Position numbers and translations under genes: made by a program
Shown: positions 13,893 to 18,058 of the stretch, piece after piece
How positions within the stretch are numbered: position 1 is the first letter of the stretch
Layout of the letters: each line of letters opens with the position of its first letter
From: Chloroflexota bacterium
GTDB lineage: Bacteria > Chloroflexota > Anaerolineae > Anaerolineales > Villigracilaceae
Reading direction: 5' to 3'
DNA: 18,058 bases
Assembly (NCBI GenBank): GCA_026389975.1
Contig: JAPLGV010000152.1
Coordinates: 1 to 18,058 of the forward strand
Notes under the pieces: model-generated
The model's input: the letters and a program-made list of their open reading frames with translations, nothing else
Databases searched by the model: none
Told to the model about the DNA's origin: nothing

Positions 13893-14804
13893 ATGAAAAT
13901 CATTGACCAAACCCCATTCTTTAACAACGAGACCGGCGAGATCAGTATCCTCGACCGCGGTAAGGCACTGATGAAATACGGTGCCAGTTGGATTAAAGAA
14001 GTTGAGGGGCAGAAACAGGTCATAACCGTACTGGGTAAGGTGCTGGACAGAAACTACACTCTCCTGCGCAACGTTACGCCTCCCGTCCTGGAAGCCAGCT
14101 TCCCTTTCATTTTGGTCGGGCCGGCCGGGGTGTTCGTCATGTACGTCACACCGCTGACCGGCATGTTCCGTGCCAAAGGCGACCAATGGGGCACCATTAC
14201 CGGGAATACCTTCAAGAATGAAAAACCCAACCTGCTGACGCGTACCGAACGCATGGCGCGCGCCATCCAGGTATTTCTACAGCGTCAGGGTTACTCGGCA
14301 ATAACCAGTGTAGATGCCATCTTGCTTTGTTCCGACCCGTCCGTCCACGTGGACAGCATTCGGCCAATTATCCGCGTGGTCATGCGCGACGCATTGGAAC
14401 GCTTTGCCATCTCCATCATGCAGGCACGGGTTATGCTCAGCCCTGAATCCGTCCAGGATGTTATCGAGCGTATCCTGAACCCACCCAAACCGGCCCCGCC
14501 CCAACCAGCCGAGACCCTTGCAGTGGCCGGCCCAGAAACACTCGCTTCCGCACAGGCGGAAGATCCATACGTTCCGGCATTCGCTTTACCCGAATCACAG
14601 GCCCCGGCATGGAGCAACGAACCGGCCCCCCTCCCCATTGCCGGAACGCAGGCCCGCTCCCAGGTCCCGCGGCGCAAGGGGCTGAACAAAAAGCAGTGGG
14701 TTTTTTTGATCGTCATGCTCGTTATCTGGTGTTTGCTGATCACTGCTTTCCTGTTCCTGGTCATCAAAGACCAGCGGTCCTTTCTCTTGAGCCTATTGCC
14801 TTGA
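13893..14804 (+). CDS. NERD-like domain protein with C-terminal membrane anchor
   Basis: 303 residues in three parts. Residues about 25-200 resemble the nuclease-related domain (NERD): KVLDRNYTLLRNVTPP, PFILVGPAGVFVMYVTPLTGMF, KGDQWGTITGN, then the helix LLTRTERMARAIQVFLQRQG and VDAILLCSDPSVHVD. I do not see a convincing full set of nuclease residues. Residues about 200-262 are a Pro/Ala-rich linker (PPKPAPPQPAE...). Residues about 268-292 form a single strong transmembrane helix near the C-terminus after a basic patch (RRKGLNKK), so the domain should face the cytoplasm as a tail-anchored protein. GGAAGG lies 7 bases before the ATG. It overlaps the start of the next gene by 3 bases. Function unknown. 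Confidence 0.78.
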   Translation: MKIIDQTPFFNNETGEISILDRGKALMKYGASWIKEVEGQKQVITVLGKVLDRNYTLLRNVTPPVLEASFPFILVGPAGVFVMYVTPLTGMFRAKGDQWGTITGNTFKNEKPNLLTRTERMARAIQVFLQRQGYSAITSVDAILLCSDPSVHVDSIRPIIRVVMRDALERFAISIMQARVMLSPESVQDVIERILNPPKPAPPQPAETLAVAGPETLASAQAEDPYVPAFALPESQAPAWSNEPAPLPIAGTQARSQVPRRKGLNKKQWVFLIVMLVIWCLLITAFLFLVIKDQRSFLLSLLP

Positions 14805-15523
14805 AACCCCCGTTCCTTTCCATTGTCATCCCGGCCCACAACGAAGAAACTCGCCTGCCCCGCGCCTTGGGACAGGCCTTTGCGTTTCTGGAAAACCAGA
14901 ACTATGCTTCCGAAGTAGTAGTGGTTGAAAATGCCAGCAGCGACCACACTCTGGAAGTAGCGCAAAAGTTCACCCGCAACTTCCCCAGCCTGCGCGTCCT
15001 GCACGAGGACCAGCCGGGCAAAGGCCGCGCCATCCACCGCGGCATGCTGGAGGCGCGCGGCGAATACCGTTTCTTCGCCGATGTTGATTTTTCGATGCCT
15101 GCGGAGGAGATCAACCGCTTCCTGCCGCCTGCCTGCAATTGCGACATCGCCATTGCCTCACGCGAAGCCCCCGGCGCGGTCCGTTACGGGGAGCCTCCCT
15201 ACCGCCATTTCACTGGCCGCGTGTTCAACTTCTTCATCCGCACGCTCGTACTGCCAGGTTTGCAGGATACGCAATGTGGGTTCAAATGTTTCCGCGCCGC
15301 CGCTGCCGAAGACATCTTCCGCTTCCAAACCCTGCCGGGCTGGTCCTTCGATGTGGAACTGCTTGCCATCGCCCGCCGCCGCGGCTACACCATCGCCGAG
15401 GTTGGCATCCCCTGGTATTTCTACGCCGACAGCAAGATCAATATCCTGCGCGACTCGGCGCGCATGTTCTTCGACCTGCTGACCATCCGCGCCAACGCCC
15501 GGCGAGGCGTATATGACGCGTAA
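14801..15523 (+). CDS. GT2 family glycosyltransferase, dolichyl-phosphate-glucose synthase-like
   Basis: 240 residues from the proposed TTG start. GT-A fold: LSIVIPAHNEETRLPRAL at the N-terminus, VVVENASSDHT (about 41-50), and the metal-binding FADVDFSMP with DVD at 94-96. The LPGLQDTQCGFKCFR motif and WSFDVELLAIARRRGY are typical of polyprenyl-phosphate sugar synthases (ALG5-like). It would move a sugar from a nucleotide donor to a lipid phosphate at the inner membrane face. No C-terminal membrane domain is present. The frame is open further upstream, but that part lies over the NERD-like gene and shows no conservation. TTG at 14801 overlaps the previous stop (TTGA), so coupling is likely. 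The ribosome-binding site is weak. It overlaps rnhB by 11 bases. Confidence 0.88.
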   Translation: MKPPFLSIVIPAHNEETRLPRALGQAFAFLENQNYASEVVVVENASSDHTLEVAQKFTRNFPSLRVLHEDQPGKGRAIHRGMLEARGEYRFFADVDFSMPAEEINRFLPPACNCDIAIASREAPGAVRYGEPPYRHFTGRVFNFFIRTLVLPGLQDTQCGFKCFRAAAAEDIFRFQTLPGWSFDVELLAIARRRGYTIAEVGIPWYFYADSKINILRDSARMFFDLLTIRANARRGVYDA

Positions 15524-16136
15524 ACGCAATTTGCATCCATTCCCAACCCTGGAATTTGAACGGAATTTATGGAATGACGGCTTCACCCGCATCGCCGGGA
15601 TAGACGAGGCTGGGCGCGGCGCCTGGGCCGGACCGGTGGCCGCAGCCGCCGTCATCCTGCCAGCCGACCCGTCTCTCACGCGGACCCTGAACCGGGTGCG
15701 AGATTCCAAGCTGATGACCCCGCTGGCTCGTGAGACCTGGGCTCCACGTATCAAAGAGTCCGCAGTGGGCTGGGGGGTGGGCTTCGCTTCGGAAGAGGAG
15801 ATTGACACGCTGGGCATCGTCCCGGCTACGAAGCTGGCAGCGACACGGGCGCTCGAAAACCTGCTCCCTGATTACTTGATTACCGATTACCTGATTTTCC
15901 CTGAAATTGACCTGCCTCAGACTGCGCTGGTCAAAGGCGACCAGCGTTCGCTCAGCGTGGCGGCGGCTTCCGTGCTGGCTAAGACCGCCCGAGATGCTTT
16001 GATGCGCGAGTTGGATGGTCAATATCCCGGTTACGGGTTTGCCCGTCATAAAGGCTACGGAACGCGCCTCCACCAGGAGGCGATAAAGAAACTGAGGCGG
16101 TGTGAAATCCACCGGAAGTCGTTTTCTATTCCATAA
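15513..16136 (+). CDS. rnhB: Ribonuclease HII
   Basis: Cuts the RNA of RNA-DNA hybrids, including single misincorporated ribonucleotides. 207 residues. The active-site motif GIDEAGRGAWAGP gives D31 and E32. D125 (ITDYL) and D161 (KTARD) complete the metal site. Also present are DSKLM, VKGDQRSLSVAAASVLAKTARD in adjoining blocks, the YPGYGFARHKGYGT loop and the C-terminal HRKSF. All key residues are present. Starts inside the end of the glycosyltransferase gene (ATG at 15513, 11-base overlap), so it is the last gene of the plus-strand operon. No clear terminator follows; positions 16137-16200 hold nothing I recognise. Confidence 0.96.
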   Translation: MTRKRNLHPFPTLEFERNLWNDGFTRIAGIDEAGRGAWAGPVAAAAVILPADPSLTRTLNRVRDSKLMTPLARETWAPRIKESAVGWGVGFASEEEIDTLGIVPATKLAATRALENLLPDYLITDYLIFPEIDLPQTALVKGDQRSLSVAAASVLAKTARDALMRELDGQYPGYGFARHKGYGTRLHQEAIKKLRRCEIHRKSFSIP

Positions 16137-16200
16137 CGGGAGTTTGCGCCAGATTCTTTCCTGGTTTCGTCAACTTACCCACATTCCTCTTATCAGCAGA

Positions 16201-16410
16201 TTACAGGGTACTGCGTCCCGTGCTGGAACCGGGACTACCACGTAAATATCCGAACCACAGGGTACTGCGGAAATATTTGAACCCAAATCGTCGTTAATTC
16301 CTTACTTTTTGGCCGCATAAGTTCAGAAATTTATTCAAGAAGCAGTAAAATCCCGTTATTTTCGAGCCCTTCGACACAGGAAAGTTCATGGATTTATACA
16401 AGAAGCAGTA
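16201..16410 (+). repeat. Long complex direct repeat, left copy (intact)
   Basis: Positions 16201-16397 match 17510-17706 on the same strand with about nine substitutions and no indels (offset 1309 bp). The match resumes after the insertion in the right copy. The unit is internally repetitive: ACAGGGTACTGCG at 16203-16215 and 16257-16269, AAATATCCGAACC (16244-16256) and AAATATTTGAACC (16271-16283), and a TTCAnnnATTTATnCAAGAAGCAGTAAA unit at 16322 and again 63 bp later at 16385. A small hairpin, GTCCCG/CGGGAC, lies near its left end. There is no coding frame of note. The copies flank the rubrerythrin and RNase P RNA genes. Confidence 0.93.
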
Positions 16411-16416
16411 AATTAA

Positions 16417-16449
16417 GAGAGCACGAAGTTAATCCGTCTTCGTGCCTTC
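16417..16449 (-). terminator. Probable terminator of the rubrerythrin gene
   Basis: An 8-bp perfect inverted repeat, GCACGAAG (16421-16428) with CTTCGTGC (16438-16445), can be extended by AGAG/CTTCT with a bulge. On the minus strand it follows the rbr stop by about 35 bases and is followed by TCTCTTAATTTA. The CACGAAG arm word is the same as the core word of the MITE at 17707-17828. Confidence 0.6.
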
Positions 16450-16480
16450 TCAATAAATAACGATGGGGGTTTAACAGCCG

Positions 16481-16984
16481 CTAGGCGATTTTCTCAAACT
16501 TCTCACCCGGTGTACTGCAAACCGGGCACTTACCGTCCATCGGGCCTTCGTGGGTGTAGCCGCAGATCGGACAAACATAATAATTCGTCTCCGGGGCATC
16601 CTTGCCTTTGCCCAGAAGTTCGCGTGCTTTGCGGTAGAGTGCTTCGTGAATTTTCTCGACTTCCAAAGCCCACCCGAATGATTTTGCGGCGCGTTTATCG
16701 CCCTCTGCTTCGGCTTCGGCCAGCATAGGCGGGTACATCGAGACAACCTCGTAGTTCTCACCAGCAACGGCCGCTTCCAGGTTATCTGCCGTGGACTTGA
16801 CTCCGTCCATGGCTCTCAGGTGATTGTGGGCATGGACGGTCTCAGCCGCAGCCGCGGCCCGGAACAGTTTGGCGATCTGGGGGAAGCCTTCCTCGTCCGC
16901 TTTTTTGGCGAAGGCCAGGTATTTACGGTTGGCCTGTGATTCACCGGCAAATGCAGTCTTCAGGTTATCAAGAGATTTCGACAT
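16481..16984 (-). CDS. rbr: Rubrerythrin
   Basis: A non-haem diiron peroxidase that protects anaerobes and microaerophiles from hydrogen peroxide, taking electrons through rubredoxin. 167 residues. Ferritin-like four-helix domain with iron ligands in GESQANRKYLAFA (E15), AETVHAHNH (E48, H52), AGENYEVV (E76) and VEKIHEALY (E110, H113). The C-terminal rubredoxin-like site is CPICGY ... KCPVC (C138, C141, C153, C156). ATG at 16984 is chosen because GGAG lies about 7 bases upstream; an earlier in-frame start would add 18 AT-rich residues not seen in the family. It is transcribed away from rnpB and ends near the left long repeat. Suggests an anaerobic or low-oxygen lifestyle. Confidence 0.95.
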   Translation of the reverse strand: MSKSLDNLKTAFAGESQANRKYLAFAKKADEEGFPQIAKLFRAAAAAETVHAHNHLRAMDGVKSTADNLEAAVAGENYEVVSMYPPMLAEAEAEGDKRAAKSFGWALEVEKIHEALYRKARELLGKGKDAPETNYYVCPICGYTHEGPMDGKCPVCSTPGEKFEKIA

Positions 16985-17027
16985 GAGTTTCTCCTTTTTA
17001 TTAATTATGGCGTTTTTTTGTTTCCTT

Positions 17028-17033
17028 ATTATA
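17028..17033 (-). promoter_or_regulatory. Probable -10 element of the rubrerythrin promoter
   Basis: Perfect TATAAT on the minus strand, 43 bases before the rbr ATG. No -35 at the normal distance is convincing. It lies back to back with the rnpB promoter, so the two genes have a compact divergent control region of about 60 bp. Confidence 0.55.
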
Positions 17034-17056
17034 CCCAATTGTCCACTGTCAGGTGA

Positions 17057-17085
17057 TTGACGTATGTTCCAAGAACAGGTATGAT
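17057..17085 (+). promoter_or_regulatory. rnpB promoter (sigma70 type)
   Basis: TTGACG (17057-17062), 17-bp spacer, TATGAT (17080-17085). The predicted start, near 17092, coincides with the 5' end of the folded RNase P RNA. Confidence 0.8.
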
Positions 17086-17091
17086 AAAAAA

Positions 17092-17475
17092 GCCTCAGGT
17101 CGGCTGGACGGTCGCGGTTCCGCGCTTTGGCGCAGAGTCGAGGAAAGTCCGCACTCCACAGAGCACGGCACCGGGGAAACCCCGGGGCGAGGTAACTTGC
17201 CGGATAGGGCCACAGAAACAGACAGCCGCCGCAAGGCGGTCATGGTGAAAAGGCGGTGTAAGAGACCACCGGCGTCTGCAGCAATGCGGGCGGCCAGGTA
17301 ACCCCCGCCGGGAGCAAGGCCAAGCAGGGACGAGACGCTGCTCGCGTCGTTCGAGTTCCGGGTAGGCTGCACAGAGAGATGACCGTCCAGGCAGAGCGTC
17401 GGGAAGAAACTCTTCGGAGCGTAAACCGACATTCCTCCGCCGGACAAAATGCGGCTTATAGGCCGGCCTGAGGAT
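17092..17475 (+). ncRNA. rnpB: RNase P RNA (bacterial type A)
   Basis: The catalytic RNA that matures tRNA 5' ends. The conserved core words are all present in order: GAGGAAAGTCCGCACTCCAC (CR-I), ACAGAAACAGACAGCCGCC, GGTGTAAGAGACCACCGGCG, GGTAACCCCCGCCGGGAGCA with AAGGCCAAGCAGG, and near the end AAAATGCGGCTTATAGGCCG (CR-V). The ends pair into a 12-bp P1 helix: 17093-17104 with 17462-17473, one G-U pair. A short T-run (17477-17481) right after P1 may terminate transcription. About 384 nt, normal for the class. It has its own promoter and lies between the two long direct repeats. Confidence 0.97.
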
Positions 17476-17509
17476 AGTTTTTCAAATCGCGCTCGGACAA
17501 AATTCCTAT

Positions 17510-17847
17510 TTACAGGGTACTGCATCCCGTGCTGGAACCGGGACTACCACGTAAATATCTGAACCACAGGGTACTGCGGAAATATTTGAACCCAGATCGT
17601 CGTTAATTCCTTACTTTTTGGCCGCATAAGTTCAGAAATTTATGCAAGAAGCAGTAAAATCCCGTTATTTCCGAGCCTTTCGATACTGAAAAGTTCATGG
17701 ATTTATGAGTCCACTGCAAAAAGGTCTTTAACACGAAGGACACGACGTACACGAAGGATAAGTGATAAAGGCTTTTCCTTCGTGCCCCTTCGTGACCTTT
17801 GTGTTTGTATGGTTTTTGCAGTAGAGTCATTTATGCAAGAAGCAGTA
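17510..17847 (+). repeat. Long complex direct repeat, right copy (interrupted)
   Basis: Second copy of the repeat at 16201-16410, same orientation, about 95% identical over the first 197 bp (17510-17706). It is split by a 122-bp insertion at 17707-17828 and resumes at 17829 with ATTTAT, then GCAAGAAGCAGTA to about 17847. The 3' end of the unit lies only a few bases before the ATG of the next coding sequence. Confidence 0.9.
17707..17828. mobile_element. MITE-like palindromic insertion with ATTTAT target duplication
   Basis: A 122-bp element with terminal inverted repeats GAGTCCACTGCAAAAAGG at the left and, reversed at the right, GACTCTACTGCAAAAACC (14 of 18 matching). The whole element is an imperfect palindrome; inner arms carry reiterated CACGAAGG words (AACACGAAGGACACGA against AACACAAAGGTCACGA). 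It is flanked by ATTTAT at 17701-17706 and 17829-17834. The left repeat copy has a single ATTTAT at the same place (16392-16397) and runs straight into CAAGAAGCAGTA, which is the empty site. No transposase is encoded, so it would be moved in trans by an unidentified enzyme. Confidence 0.85.
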
Positions 17848-17850
17848 GAG

Positions 17851-18058
17851 ATGGATTTTTACTCTGAAATTCACGCCGAACTGGAACGAGCAGAGGCCGC
17901 CCGCGCGGCCGGAAACAAGGGCCGGGCACGCGTGTGTGCACGCCGGGCCGCGGGGATGGCCGCCCGGGTTTTTTTGACCCGCCACGAGGTCCGGCTTTTC
18001 GACGCCGCTCAAGGCGAGACCCGCATCAGCAGCGCCTACGAGGCACTCCAAACGCTGG
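17851..18058 (+). CDS. Partial protein, possibly HEPN-like, cut by window end
   Basis: The frame from ATG 17851 is open to the window end: 69 codons beginning MDFYSEIHAELERAEAARAA and continuing with NKGRARVCARRAAGMAARVF and LTRHEVRLFDAAQGETRISS. It is strongly helical and Arg/Ala/Glu-rich with high GC at third positions, like a real gene of this genome. The pattern of an N-terminal helix with repeated Glu/Ala, then a helix with ARRAAG, then a loop and a helix containing YEALQTL resembles HEPN-type four-helix proteins; this is a weak resemblance without the terminal motif in view. The ribosome-binding site is poor, and the long repeat ends just upstream, so the native leader may have been replaced by the repeat. 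Confidence 0.6.
   Translation, partial: MDFYSEIHAELERAEAARAAGNKGRARVCARRAAGMAARVFLTRHEVRLFDAAQGETRISSAYEALQTL

Noticed and set aside
14609..14800. N-terminal extension of the glycosyltransferase to the upstream ATG
   Set aside because: This part overlaps the coding sequence of the NERD-like gene in another frame and lacks family similarity; the GT-A fold starts right after 14801.
17049..17525. 158-codon frame on the minus strand over rnpB
   Set aside because: It is antisense to a complete RNase P RNA and only reflects its structured, GC-rich sequence.
16201..17847. CRISPR array or composite transposon
   Set aside because: The repeats are few and irregular with no spacers of even length; the flanking units have no transposase and no terminal inverted repeats.
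17827..18051. Minus-strand 74-codon frame at the right end
   Set aside because: The plus-strand frame from 17851 has better codon character and an uninterrupted amphipathic helical product.

Overview
This window looks like a chromosomal housekeeping segment of a bacterium of about 57% GC, most likely a Chloroflexota member of the class Anaerolineae. That call is inference. It rests on the style of the partial 16S rRNA, the CIRCE-controlled hrcA-grpE-dnaK-dnaJ operon, a bacterial type A-like RNase P RNA, a tRNA gene without encoded CCA, and secreted Asp-box and lamin-tail proteins of kinds I associate with Anaerolineae genomes. A database comparison of the 16S piece would settle it.

Layout, left to right. 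Positions 1-785 hold the 5' part of a 16S rRNA gene on the minus strand, with a long leader and two tandem sigma70-type promoters. Positions 818-5149 are minus-strand genes: recR, ybaB and dnaX (a conserved recombination/replication trio), a membrane-anchored lamin-tail-domain protein, and, behind a strong terminator, an Asp-box (BNR/Ycf48-like) lipoprotein. Positions 5174-6725 carry prmA, with a low-complexity in-frame insertion, and an AT-rich Nudix hydrolase that seems to have its own near-leaderless promoter. Positions 6796-11601 are the heat-shock operon hrcA-grpE-dnaK-dnaJ with a textbook CIRCE operator and stem-loops at its downstream junctions. Positions 11668-13304 are galE coupled to an M50 membrane protease. 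A divergent promoter region then leads to plus-strand genes: tRNA-Pro(UGG), a 99-residue unknown protein, a NERD-like tail-anchored protein, a GT2 glycosyltransferase and rnhB.

The last 1.9 kb is the most unusual part. A minus-strand rubrerythrin gene and the plus-strand RNase P RNA gene, transcribed divergently, lie between two direct copies of a complex repeat about 0.2 kb long (about 95% identical, offset 1309 bp). The right copy is interrupted by a 122-bp imperfect palindrome with terminal inverted repeats, flanked by a 6-bp ATTTAT duplication. The intact left copy shows what the uninterrupted site looked like, so this is a well-supported MITE-type insertion. Immediately after it begins a GC-rich coding sequence, possibly HEPN-like, cut by the window end.

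Functionally the window is mostly core information processing (rRNA, RNase P, tRNA, RNase HII, dnaX/recR, PrmA) and protein quality control, with small mobile or repetitive elements inserted between and even inside the genes. I do not see a clear defence system, CRISPR array or biosynthetic cluster. The best candidates for something undescribed are the repeat-flanked rbr-rnpB unit with its MITE, and the pair of an unknown 99-residue protein with a NERD-like membrane protein.
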